This document shows positions 22,746-33,830 of a DNA stretch of 64,000 nucleotides, in pieces. The notes under the pieces were generated by a model. The model searched no databases and was not told the DNA's origin. It saw only the letters and a list, made by a program, of their open reading frames with translations. A program made the translations under genes and the position numbers. Numbering within the stretch: position 1 is the first letter of the stretch; every line of letters begins with the position of its first letter. Source of the stretch: Pristionchus mayeri (lineage: Eukaryota > Nematoda > Chromadorea > Rhabditida > Neodiplogasteridae); contig BTRK01000005.1 of the NCBI GenBank assembly GCA_036245805.1, forward strand, positions 434,001 through 498,000, in the 5' to 3' direction.

Positions 22746-23180
22746 TGAAAGCCCAGCAAAGTGGTGAAACACAAAGTTCCTTCCTCCAGAGCCGTGCTGT
22801 CAATCGGTTCCCCGATTGAGTGTAGTAAATCCCCCAGTAAATCCCATTGAGTGTAGTAAAATTCTTTATTACTGTCTAAACGAGGGAAATTAGACATAGA
22901 TACGCGGAACTAATTACTAGCACGCAAACAAACATAAATACGACAGGAAACTAGAGGAAAATAGGAGAAAATAACGAGAAACTAGATTTGTTAGCATGGC
23001 TGACAAATTACAGCATTGGGTGATAAATATAGGGAAAATTCAAATGCCTAATTTACGGATAACGGTTACAAATCACGAACTATATTTAAATACGATAATT
23101 TTAAAGATGAATTATGATACGATTAATTATTTCTTCCTTTCATATCTTCCTTCTCTCGATCATAGGCCGATTCCCTTACA
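22746..23180 (-). repeat. 5' LTR
   Basis: 435 bp direct partner of the LTR at 19483-19934. Its outer end abuts exactly the right arm of the older inverted repeat. Confidence 0.88.
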
Positions 23181-23387
23181 TTACCACATCGTGGTGTGCA
23201 CACAGCACACAGGTTACGGTAGTGCGGGTTACGGTAGCCGACAAATACCAGTCGTGTCGATGTACATGACGACGGTTATGGTACCTTAGGTCTATCTTCA
23301 ACGACTGTGGTTTCCCCACCAACTGCCAAAAAAACCATGACCCGGGGTTCATGGTCTCGAGGTCGCCGCCACTGCTGGACAGCTATG
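23181..23387 (-). repeat. Inverted repeat, right arm
   Basis: Reverse-complement partner of 18846-19047. The LTR retrotransposon inserted at its very first bases, giving a nested structure. Confidence 0.85.
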
Positions 23388-25002
23388 GGTGCCGTTTTGC
23401 ATATTCCGTCCATTCCGTATGGCTTTCTTCCCTCATCTCATGCCTTTGTTCGCCTGCCTTGCTTTACCCGACCCTGCAACTGCGTAATCCTTGGCACAGA
23501 TGTACCCTTTACATCGATTCAATGGAAATACACATTTTCCCGATCTCTAATAGACTCATGGCCTGCGTCATCAACCTGAAACCTGTCGATTCACAGCGCC
23601 AAACTTCACTTGCGTCACCAGCTGAAATTCACCCCGGATACAGCATACACACAAAAAATGCGCCAACGAGCTCCCTGGATAGCATCAACAGCTCCATGGA
23701 ACTGATCGCACTATTACTACTGCTACCCCACACTACGCAGCAAGTACACAATTGCGTAAATATTTAGTTTTCGACACCAATCGTGTCGGCACTAATTGCG
23801 AACTGGTCGCTTCAATACAGATACTGTAGAACCCCCAATCGCTTCAAAACAGATACGCCCCAATCGCGTCAACATGGATACTGTAGTTCACGCGCCAACA
23901 TAGATACTGTAGAACCCCCAATTGTGCCAACACAGATACTGCAGAACCCACCAATCGCGTCAAAACAGATAATGTAGCATACCCCATTCGCGTCGGCACG
24001 CCCCAGCATCGATACTGTAGTATACGTCAAATTGACATGGATAAAGTAATTCACCCCAATATCACGAATACTGTAGTATGAACCAATCGTTTCGGTACAG
24101 ACACTGTAACACGCCCCAATCGCGCCGGCACGGATACCGGAGTGCTCAGCTGCTTCAATGAGCATACCGTTAGCCTCGACGAATAAATATCTAATACTCG
24201 CACTAAACGCGCGAACAATTTTCCCCGTGGTCACTTAGTTACAGTCGCCCGGGTTGAAACTGCTCTCACCACTACAGTGCCATCAACACAGAATTGATAA
24301 CACCCTAAACGAAAATACAGTATCCCCGCGGAAACGAGCACCTTGCATGATACCCCACCTGCGTCAACGACCACAGAAACCGCACCCCTCACCGTGCCAA
24401 CGAGACACACACAGCCTCAACCGACGCCCCAAAAGCTCCACCATATAGATACACAACTGACAAAAACAAGTGAGCGCACGAAACGAGCTTACGGAATAAT
24501 GGATGCCCCCAAACGCGCCAATAATGAGAGCGCTTCCCGGTTCATACGCATAAAACAGCACCACTACGACAACAGAACGAGAACGAAGAGGAAGGGAAAA
24601 TAATCATGTACAGCTGAAGGGCCACGGTAAGGTCGACGAGTAGAGTAGCCGATTTGCGGACGACGACGGACGATCAAATAATTTAATTGTTGAGGACGCA
24701 GAAGCACAGCTACATGTTTTCCCCCACGAAACTCGGTATGTCGTACCAGAATGAGAGGACTAGGAATGGGGAGGACGTATGATAGGATAGGGTAGGTGAT
24801 GGTCGAAAATTAGTTACTAAAATTACGAACTAACCTTAACGAATGGTACTCACCAGCTATACAGTCATACCCTATCCTATCATACCTCCTCCTGATTCCT
24901 GCACATTTCATTCTGGTATCACTTACTAAAGAAGTGCCCGAAACTCGTTATGTTAGAAAAAATATGAGAACACAGCCGGTATTCAGTTCCCAGTCTCAGC
25001 CC
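23388..25002. repeat. Degenerate GATACTGTAG minisatellite and spacer
   Basis: From about 23800 to 24140 a loose tandem repeat of roughly 35-60 bp recurs, each unit combining CCAATCGCGTCA-like and GATACTGTAG-like words. The remainder shows no gene; long open frames here are by-products of the repeat composition. Confidence 0.6.
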
Positions 25003-25356
25003 CGGCACTGCTGCAGAATCCCAGATCGGGGTAGCAATAGTGGTTAATGGTATCGGGAGTAGAGCCCAAGCAGGTAATTCCTACCCTTAGGCTGCATATC
25101 CCTCAGAGATACTAAGGAAAATTTAAGCCTAAATGCTCAAGCCTGTCGCTTGATAGCGTCTTTTCGAGTCCCTGCTGGAATTATGCCTACTCCTAAATAG
25201 CGTCAGTTCGCAGCTTCCCTCCGCGCGTAGGCTAAAAAGTATGACAATACAAACATTTCTAAGGGTTCGGCAGTCTCAAGGTACGACTTACCTGACTGGG
25301 GTCTACTCCTGACACTACTATTGTTACCCCGATCCGGGCTTCTGCAGTAGTGCCTC
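25003..25356. mobile_element. Palindromic MITE beside the S29 locus
   Basis: CCGGCACTGCTGCAGAATCCC and the following GATCGGGGTAGCAATAGTGG return as reverse complement at about 25310-25356, and inner segments (GGAGTAGAGCCC, AGGTAA) pair too. About 350 bp, no coding capacity. It directly abuts the first unit of the S29 exon array. Confidence 0.65.
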
Positions 25357-25412
25357 AGCCCCTGCCCACCTTAGGGTCGTAGCGCAGCAGCGTTCAGACC
25401 TCGGCGACGAGG

Positions 25413-26698
25413 AATCAGTTGAGTTTCTTGAATCCGATGTCCTTGAAGTGCTCACGGGAGCAGCGACGGCACATGTCGAGACCGTACTTGCGGATCAGAC
25501 CGTGACGGTTGGAGAAATCTGAAGAAGATAATCATTGAATCGATCTTTAAAATCCCTCATACCCAGCAGGGAAATGCATTCGTTCACCCCCTTCCCACCC
25601 AGTTTTTTCTTCAACCTTGTCTGTATTCTGTTCCCAACTTCAACCCCTGCCCACCTAAGGTGTCGGTGTGCAGCAGCGTCGAGACCTCGGCGACGAGGAA
25701 TCAGTTGAGTTTCTTGAATCCGATGTCCTTGGAGTGCTCACGGGAGCAGCGACGGCACATGTCGAGACCGTACTTGCGGATCAGACCGTGATGGTTGGAG
25801 AAATCTGAAGAAGATAATCATTGAATCGATCTTTAAAATCCCTCCTACCCAGAAAGGAAAGGCGTTCGTTCACCCCCTTCCCACTCGGGTTTGACCTTCA
25901 CCCTGCCTGTATTCTGTTCCCAACTTCAACCCCTGCCCACCTAAGGTGTCGGTGTGCAGCAGCGTCGAGACCTCGGCGACGAGGAATCAGTTGAGTTTCT
26001 TGTATCCGATGTCCTTGGAGTGCTCACGGGAGCAGCGACGGCACATGTCGAGACCGTACTTGCGGATCAGACCGTGATGGTTGGAGAAACCTGAAGAAGA
26101 GAATCATTGAAGCATACTTCAAAATCCCTCCTACCCTGCAGGGAAATGCATTCGTTCACCCCCTTCCCACCCGGTTCTGGCTTCAACCCTGTCTGTATTC
26201 TGTTCCCAACTTCAACCCCTGCCCACCTAAGGTGTCGGTGTGCAGCAGCGTCGAGACCTCGGCGACGAGGAATCAGTTGAGTTTCTTGAATCCGATGTCC
26301 TTGGAGTGCTCATGGGAGCAGCGACGGCACATGTCGAGACCGTGCTTGCGGATCAGACCGTGATGGTTGGAGAAATCTGAAGAAGATAATCATTGAATCG
26401 ATCTTTAAAATCCCTCCTACCCAGAAAGGAAATGCGTTCGTTCACCCCCTTCCCACCCGGGTTTGACCTTCACCCTGCCTGTATTCTGTTCCCAACTTCA
26501 ACCCCTGCCCACCTAAGGTGTCGGTGTGCAGCAGCGTCGAGACCTCGGCGACGAGGAATCAGTTGAGTTTCTTGAATCCGATGTCCTTGGAGTGCTCACG
26601 GGAGCAGCGACGGCACATGTCGAGACCGTACTTGCGAATCAGAGCATGGTGGTTGGAGAAACCTGAAGAAGAGAATCATTGAAGCATTCTTTAAAATT
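25413..26698 (-). repeat. 286-bp tandem array of the S29 terminal exon
   Basis: Five units with constant 286-bp spacing, each containing the exon, its 3' flank (ending near GGTGTCGGTGTGCAGCAGCG) and the preceding intron. Coding differences are few and mostly conservative; for example N-R-H in the 25.4-kb copy, Y for F near the end of the 26.0-kb copy, and A for G in the 26.6-kb copy. Confidence 0.9.
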
Positions 26699-26802
26699 CC
26701 TCCTACCCAGATCAGACCATGATGGTTGGAGGAGACGCGGCAAGTCGGCGATCCGGGTCCGTAGTTGCGGGGGTGTGAGAACCAGATGTTGGCGAATCCC
26801 AT
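25415..26802 (-). CDS. Ribosomal protein S29 (uS14)-like gene with repeated last exon
   Basis: Exon 1 starts at ATG 26802 and encodes [19 protein letters not shown], the conserved start of eukaryotic S29, preceded by an ATTGCAG acceptor suited to trans-splicing. Five alternative terminal exons follow at 286-bp spacing: 26559-26662, 26273-26376, 25987-26090, 25701-25804, 25415-25518. Each encodes [18 protein letters not shown]...KDIGxKKLN and a stop, with its own acceptor. S29 is a zinc-binding protein of the 40S subunit. Exon 1 continues directly into a partial terminal-exon copy (SSNHHGLI), and the second zinc cysteine expected in CRVC is Ser there. Joining exon 1 to a downstream copy in frame needs a donor at 26716 (CATCATG/GTCTGA), which would duplicate SNHHG. 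The locus may be non-functional or use an unseen donor. Confidence 0.6.
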
Positions 26803-27403
26803 CGTAGATACGGTACTGCAATTTGGATGATTAGGACCATTTAGTATCCATTTAATTTAGGTAAATAGATAAGCGCAAAATGCAATCATTTTTACAGCGC
26901 ATATTCCCTCGCTCGGTGGCGGCACTCTCGGACAGGCCGCTCGTGATCTTACTACCGCGCGGTCCTGCGGAAAGGGAGAGTTGGTCTCTTCTCGAGCCCT
27001 GGTCACGAGGCATCTCACTCTGCTAATCAGCTAATTAGCTAATTAGGCAGAGCGGCTGTCGCGCCCTCTCCCACGTCGGTGCAAACACTAGGCACCAATG
27101 AAGGTGCCAGGACCAGCCGCCATCCGCAACGGAATGGTTGAGCCCCCGCCACCGGCCATACGCAATCAGTATATTCTATTTCAATACACATATAAATTTT
27201 TTTAAAAAACGCCCCATCAGGCGATAAAAATGCAAACTCATCTCATTTTAAGACGGGCAGCAGTCCCTCTACGTCTCGATCGGGCGGGTCCCACAGCGAA
27301 TGGACGACCTGGATAAGAGAAGTAAGTAGAATACTAGCAGGAAATAAACGAAAACAAGCACGAAAAAATAATTAATTAATTAGCGAAACGAACACTAGTC
27401 AAA
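26803..27403. other. Spacer upstream of S29, no gene established
   Basis: A GC-rich part (26900-27170) has overlapping repeats of GCTAATTAG and of GCC-rich words. A short plus-strand frame (27097 onward, MKVPGPAAIRNGM) is not supported by splicing. Ends with the left target duplication (27395-27403) of the Mutator-like element. Confidence 0.5.
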
Positions 27404-27589
27404 ACTTGTGAAAATCCGCCGTCCGCCTCAAGCCCCATCCGGGTTACGGTAGACGCTATTGAGCACGGAGATTACTTCCCTATTTCTTCTTTTTGATTAA
27501 TTAATTTAATTAAATCATTTAAACATTATTTTATTATATATTTCATTGTTAATAAATATTTAAAAAGTCACGTCGGTCACACTCCTGAA
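27404..27589 (+). repeat. MULE left terminal inverted repeat
   Basis: Begins ACTTGTGAAAATCCGCCGTC and matches the right end in reverse complement with only small differences (for example GACG versus GTCG near 27452). Confidence 0.93.
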
Positions 27590-28248
27590 GAACATGATAG
27601 GCAAAATAGCACACCAGTTGATAGAAAAAGACACGAAATTGGTAGATAAGTGGAGGATACAGATGAATTGACAAAGGAAAAGGTTCTTCGTGATCTCGAA
27701 TCAACAAATGATAATACTATACTTGTGAATTGATTGAAGCAGAGAGGGTAAGGGGGAGAGTCAGAAGGAACAGTGAGTGAGTACTCATTCTAAATAACTT
27801 GTTATCTCCCCTCAATGCTCCCACATAACAACGAGACGTATTCGTATAATATTATCCATTCTTAATTGAGAAAAATTAAATTTTCATCATCAGTAGTTAA
27901 TTCGTCTCTCCTTCCAGGATGAATTCCTTCTCTCATCCTCTGTCTCTCTAATCTATGTGCTCTCTCGCCACTGATTCTCCTCCTCCCCAAAGTGCATGGG
28001 AATTCTGATGGGTTTTCCCACGGATGATGCTTCTCCTGCCAAGTCCTGCGTGGGAAAAGCGGGCTTGATTCCCATGCTGGGCTATCTTCAGCATCCTCCA
28101 TCTCTCAAATCTACATACTATCTAACACCTGATGATCTTCTCTCTCCTCAAAGTCATGGGAATTCTGATTGGTTTTCCCAGGGATCCTGGGAAAAGAGGG
28201 GCGTAACCACATGAGCATGATCGAACAGTCCATTCACCCTCATTCAAC

Positions 28249-31200
28249 ATGTTCTCGTGTCCGGAAGATGGCTGCACCGTCGCTTCCTTCAAGGAGCGGT
28301 ACTCCGTCTACCCCCATCTCAAGAAGCAGCACAACTGGTCGGATGAGCGAGTGGAGCAGTACAAGACGGACGTGCTGAAGGAAGCCACAATCGAGAAGCA
28401 GAAGGACAACGCCTTCCCCTGCGACTACTGCTACGAGAGATTGCCCACGGACAAGCAGTGGAAGCAGCATCTCGCCCGCAAGCATCCGGATAAGGTGAGT
28501 ACTTCTGTATCTTTCGCCTAGGCTACCGTAGGTATCGGGAGTGAACCTCTCCTCACTGCTAGAGGTACTGTAGGTGGGATACGGTGGACCATTCCCTCAC
28601 AGTACTCGTATAGTAATTCGATGTGTTGAGGTGGTGAAGAAGGCGGTGCCGACAGTGGAGTGCCCTGTGGAATCATGTGAGATGGTCGTGTGGACGAGGG
28701 AGTCACTGGCAGACCACTGCGCTCAAGACCACAAGAAGGACGACATCGATTTCGAGGTGGAAGAGGAGAACTTCAAGACGCTCGAGGAATTTCAAGTAAG
28801 TCGTTGATATTGTGAGGGGGGATACTGTAGGCATACTGTCGGATGGGTTACGGTAGGCATCCTGTCGGATGGGTTACGGTAACACTTCAGTGGTGATTAT
28901 AGACCTTCTTCAGGAGTGGAAGCACTCACTTGAAATCTGGAGCTCGTGTGGCTTCACGAAGGACTCTGTGAAGGAGGGTCGGACATACTGGTGTTGTGCA
29001 CGAGCCAATCGAGACCGATCCGACCCTACCAAGGAGAGGCCGAAGAAGTCACGTCGAGAGATTAGACATTGCAGCGCCTTTCTCACTGTGGGTCTGAATT
29101 GAATTGATCTAGAGAGATACTGTAGTTCTATTAGTAATCAATAATTGAAGTTGTAGGAAGAGATGGGCGGGTCATTCACTGCGAGATTCTGCCGAGATCA
29201 CATTGGTCACGCATGCGAACCTTCCAAGATTCCGCTTAGCTCGAAAGATCGCTCGGTTCTCTACAGCATCATTGATCAGGTTCGTGCTATCGATTGATCA
29301 CTACACTGGTCTGTTGCAGCTTCATGATTCTTCTACTTTAGCGATACGAGGTGCCGAGGATCCGAGAACTGCTGCGCGAGTTCGGGAGGAAGTCTCTCCT
29401 CTACTACTTCAGCACCCGGATGATCAAAGAACTCAAGAGTCGTCGTCAGGAACGGGAGTGGAAGATGCACTCAGATGATCACTACAGTGTACTGGAGAGA
29501 TATCTTCAGGGTCAGTTGAAATTATCTTTTTTTGGAGGGAAGGGGGAAAGAGAATCTGTCACTGAGAGAGGGATTGAGAAATATTCATGTTCAGAATAGC
29601 TCATCCCTTGCAGGCGAGGGGGGACTTCGTCGAACAGATATCGACCAGAATCGTCCCGACTCTACGCGCATTGTGACGATCTCGGAAACTCAAGTGGAAT
29701 GGCTAAAGAAGTATTCTCACCGTGGAGTCTCGATCGATGACACATTCAAGTGCTCCCATCACAAGATCAAGCTGTTGACTCTGATCGTCGTCGATGATTT
29801 CGACAGAGGCCTCCCTGCTGCTCATCTGCTGTCATATCACATGACTGAGCATGATGTTGAATTTCTGTTCAGAGTGAGTGATTATCACTTCCTTGTCATC
29901 TTACAATTCACACCTCAATCTCACACTTTCAGGAGATCATCAAAGTGCACCCTCGATTCGACCCTGCCTACTTCATGTCAGATGCCGCACCTGCCCTCTA
30001 CAATGGCTTCCATCGAGCACTTCCAAATGCAAAGGCAGTGCGACTCTACTGCATCTGGCACTTTCTGAAGGTATTTTCTTAAGTTTACCGAACTTTTCCG
30101 AAGGCGAGAGAGCACGCGGATTAGAGAGGTGATTAGTGAGATTCTTCATCATTTCAGTTTGTCCGAGAGCACGTGACTATCTCCTACATCGGAACGGAGA
30201 GGGAGAGGGGAGAAGAGGTGTACGCCACGATCAAGGAGCTGACACTGACTGTCCCTAGGAAGCAGTTCACTCATCTTCTCACTACCCTGATGGACAGTTT
30301 GGATGACAAGGAAGGGGATGGATTCAAAGCCTACTTCCATCCACACGCCAGGGACCGAACCCTCTGGGCTCCCTACGCTCGATCAGTACTGTTCACAATT
30401 CGGAACAGAAGAGAATCACGCACATATATTTCCCCTCTCTTTACCACCATTCCACTCTAGCTATCATTATATGTGCTGATTTGGATAGAACCTGACTTAT
30501 CTCTTTCTTAATCCACGATTCCAGGTCTACTGCCCCCTTCAATACCTCAATGTTCAATGAAGCCTACCATCGAGTCCTCAAGAACGTGTGGCTGCCGAAG
30601 GGAAGAAGAGCGAGACTAGATGAACTGGTCAACACTCTTCTCACTGTCCCCCAGATTCAAGACGAGGATTTGGAGATTGAGGTGTACCATTTGCATCATG
30701 TTCTTTCTGTAGTATCATTCCAAAATGAATGGCGACATTTTCGTTCTTCCTACAATATTACTCTTTCAGGATGAGAAGGGACTGGTGACTGGGAAGTACC
30801 GTCTGAGCGCTCAGTACCTGCGGCACCGTACATGCAAGGAGGAGTACGAAACGGCCACTGACAAGATCTCCATCATCTCGAAGTCGGAGTGGCGAGTGCA
30901 GTCTTCAAGGGGAGGGAAGGAGTACACAGTGATCGACCTGGGAGAGGGGGTGTGCGACTGCGAGAAGCAGAATCTACATTGCTGGAAGTGAGTCTATGAC
31001 AAGATTTCTCCCCCAGTCATCCTCACTGGATACAGTAACCCTTACCGAATGTGGTTGTAGATGCGTCGCCTGTCCTCGTCGATTCACGTGCACCTGCCCA
31101 GACAGTGTGAAGGCAGGACTCAATTGCAAGCACGTCCATGCTGCACTCACCTACTCACCCATCACAGGTTTGATATCTGTTTATGCTTTGAAGACACGGC

Positions 31201-32112
31201 TTAACTTTGATTCTTGAGATGACACACCTGAAGCTGGTCCAACTTTCATGGATCAAGTACTGGAGGCGATTGATCACGGCCATGCCATCCAGCCGCGTAT
31301 CCTCATCGAGGAACAGGTATGACTGTATACTCATTATCTGTAGATCAATTCCCCACTCTCCATCCCTCTTCCTGTAAATAAAATCATTCAGGAAGAGGAC
31401 GAGAACGAGGCGAGGCTCAATACGATGGTCGATCCCATGGAGCAGGAGGCGAGAAGAGAAGAGGAGAAGAAGAGAGAGCAGATAGGAGTGATGAGAGGAC
31501 AGTTTTACGAGGTGAACATGCGAAGTCTCTCCAATTCGAACACTCTCTAATTGGTTAGAGGAACGAGAGAGCGTGTAATTTGAAGAGAGCCAAAGTTTCC
31601 TTGCAGCTTCTCGAAGACGCGAGGAATCGATTCAACTTCGCCAGTCGTAAAACGGACAATACTGAGGGCATGGAAGAGTTCATCAAGAACTTTCAATCGG
31701 TGGTGGATCAGCTCCCCATTCCCCATGGAAGGAGAGGAAGGGAGCCTGCACCCAAGAAGATCAGAGATCATCTCAAGTTCGTCCCTCCCACCATCGGAAC
31801 TGTGAGTGATCAATTGCATTTTATTGACAGCAGGGATCTGAATCTAATCTATTGGTGAGACTGAGTGGATCATTTCAGCCCGGAAGAAGACGCGGCAACT
31901 TCGGTGTGAATGCGCAGCCACTCGCAGCAGCCGATCCCGAACTGATGAACACCTGCTATTCCTGTCTCAAAGGTGTTGCACCCTCTGGTCACGATGGCGA
32001 AGAAAACGACGGATGGGTTCAGTGTCCCTCCTGTTCCCTCTGGGCACACGTGCTCTGTGTCTCCTTGGGTGCCATCTGCCAGTCATGCCATTCCGCTATA
32101 TATGACCCTTGA
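28249..32112 (+). CDS. MULE transposase (15 exons)
   Basis: Exons: 28249-28494, 28631-28795, 28914-29087, 29157-29279, 29342-29510, 29614-29873, 29933-30070, 30158-~30390, 30525-30681, 30770-30987, 31061-31167, 31219-31316, 31392-31511, 31607-31801, 31879-32112. Phase holds everywhere except exon 8-9, where only a weak donor at 30391 fits. Seen in order: C2H2-type fingers (CPEDGC...H, CDYCYERL...H, CPVESC...H), a WRKY/GCM- or FLYWCH-like C-C...H-x-C module (YWCCARAN...HC...GHAC), the DDE transposase core (SIDDTFKC first Asp, FMSDAAPALYNGF second Asp, YCIWHF C-x2-H, FNEAYHRVLK Glu), a SWIM zinc finger (CTCPDS...NCKHVHA), a charged coiled coil, and a C-terminal PHD-like CPSCSLWAHVLC...CQSC. It cuts and pastes the element by acting on the terminal repeats. 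Confidence 0.88.
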
Positions 32113-32261
32113 TCTGCCTACAGTCTTGATTTCATTCCATTCTGCCAATCTTTGTCGTTTCTCTTTGAGTTGTTTATTATTCTTTTTCATGCGTCCCCAG
32201 AGATAAATAGTATTGCAGTTCTCAAATTTACCTTCACTGCACGTTTATAATTGGGATGGTT

Positions 32262-32451
32262 ATTCAGGAGTGTGACCGACGTGACTCATTTTTAAATATT
32301 TATTAACAATGAAATATATAATAAAATAATGTTTAAATGATTTAATTAAATTAATTAATCAAAAAGAAGGAATAGGGAAGTAATCTCCGTGCTCAATAGC
32401 GACTACCGTAACCCGGATGGGGCTTGAGGCGGACGGCGGATTTTCACAAGT
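32262..32451 (-). repeat. MULE right terminal inverted repeat
   Basis: Reverse-complement partner of the left end; four extra bases near 32281 account for the length difference. Confidence 0.93.
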
Positions 32452-32460
32452 CTAGTCAAA

Positions 32461-33830
32461 GCGAATCGATTGCAGAACAGGCCATACGAAAATAGGGAGA
32501 AATTTACTCAATATCATAAGCAGAATGGAATCACGGAAAGCAAGAGAAACGATCTTAATTAGCGGTTAACAGTGCACAGATGAAACAGCTGAAGCTCAAT
32601 GCGCAGCTAAAAAGTAGCGACAGACGAGATGAAACGAAGGAGCAATCGGAAGTACAACGCGCTTTAAAAAAAACGATAAACCCAAAAAAACTTTCCTCAG
32701 CGTAGCTAAGCAGCGTAGATAAACAGCACTTGGCTCGTAAGAGTGAAGTAGACCAATGGTAGAAGAGGAAGTAGAGGTGCGCGCAAGATGAGCGATTGGC
32801 ACGGCAACGGGGTGAAAAAAGCGACCGAAACATACTTGCACGACTACTTGAAAACTACTTGCACGGCTACACAGGCACTGAACTACCATAGCAGCTGACA
32901 ACCAATAACGACCCTGATCGGGCTCGGGATAGGAAGCATGAAGTCGAAAAAACAACCCGAAAAATGAGGTGATAGACGACAAAAAAGGATAAAATGGAAA
33001 AACTGCATAAACATGTACGCATTCTACCAGTAAGCAGCGATCGGAGATCCTAAGGAAGGCTAGGATCGAATAAGTGAAGTCAAAGATCCGAAAAAGTTGC
33101 AAGTTTTTACGCGAAATTCGACGAAAATATTTTCGAAAATAGGAGCGAAAGAGGTCACCCGCGCGCGCAAGGAGAAAGGAGGGAGAATGGCGCGTGAATT
33201 GATCGAAAAAGGAAGAGGGTCACGAAGGGCGGGGGTAGATCAGGAGGCGGAGAAGGAACCCAAAACGATCGATATTCTGATCTCTTCAACTGGTTGATCA
33301 TCCGGATAAAATTCTGCAAAAAAGAAAATTCATGATAAAATGAAGAAAAAATACGGTATTTCACACCAAAATTTTCAATTTTTGTCGATGACCTTCCACC
33401 GCTCATCACAATATTCTTACTGTTGTTCAGTAAATTTAATGTTGTTTTGATTCCAGTTTGGTTCTAGACCTAATCACCATCGAGTTGTTATGCTTTTTTA
33501 TCTTATATTTCCCCTAGTTCCGCCGAGAGTATACGATCTGGGATTTTTCGTCGCACATTCCACAATCGAACAGGCGCGACTCCGCTCCGTATCTCATCCC
33601 CCCCTGTTCCTTTCTCTATAGCGCATGCTTTCATAGGGATGTGAAGGCGCTCGAGAATCTCAAGTGCATTTTCGCAATCGTTTTTAGAAGCTCGAAATTT
33701 GAATCAGCCGCTGGTTACTTCTGTCGAGAGTTATATTCTTTGTACTTCTGCCGTTGCATTCCTTATTTTTGCCCATTCATATCGTACTTGTTGCAAGCAT
33801 TGCATTGCAGAGCCGATAACTCGAAGAGCC
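32461..33830. other. Spacer between MULE and GOPC-like gene
   Basis: No gene recognised. A run of overlapping open frames on the minus strand near 32555-33102 has no splice support. The upstream exons expected for a GOPC gene were not found here. Confidence 0.5.

Larger units (their letters stand above)
19483..23180 (-). mobile_element. LTR retrotransposon with gag-protease only
   Basis: A 3.7-kb element read on the minus strand, bounded by direct LTRs with TG...CA ends and the 4-bp duplication TTAC on both sides (19479-19482 and 23181-23184). Inside the 5' LTR (right side), a TGG-starting primer-binding-like site begins on the minus strand at 22745. A purine-rich AAAGGCGGGGGAGA tract precedes the 3' LTR. 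It has one long Gag-protease frame and no reverse transcriptase or integrase; about 340 bp of basic-coding remnant separates protease from the 3' LTR. Its pol was therefore deleted and it depends on other elements. Gypsy-like affinity is likely from the gag/protease layout. Confidence 0.88.
27404..32451 (+). mobile_element. Intact Mutator-like DNA transposon (MULE)
   Basis: A 5,048-bp element with terminal inverted repeats of about 186 and 190 bp (27404-27589, 32262-32451), differing at only a handful of positions. It is flanked by a perfect 9-bp duplication, CTAGTCAAA (27395-27403 and 32452-32460), the hallmark of MULEs. It carries a single multi-exon transposase gene with no stop or frameshift noticed, so it looks recent and possibly still mobile. 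A duplicated segment of about 60-75 bp lies in its 5' leader (27985-28200). The insertion site appears to be non-coding. Confidence 0.93.

Noticed and set aside
23388..24603. CRISPR-like repeat array
   Set aside because: Units vary in length and sequence without conserved direct repeats and unique spacers; this is a degenerate minisatellite in a eukaryote.
32555..33102. Minus-strand hydrophobic frames resembling membrane proteins
   Set aside because: Overlapping frames in the same AT-rich stretch, no conserved features and no splice support.
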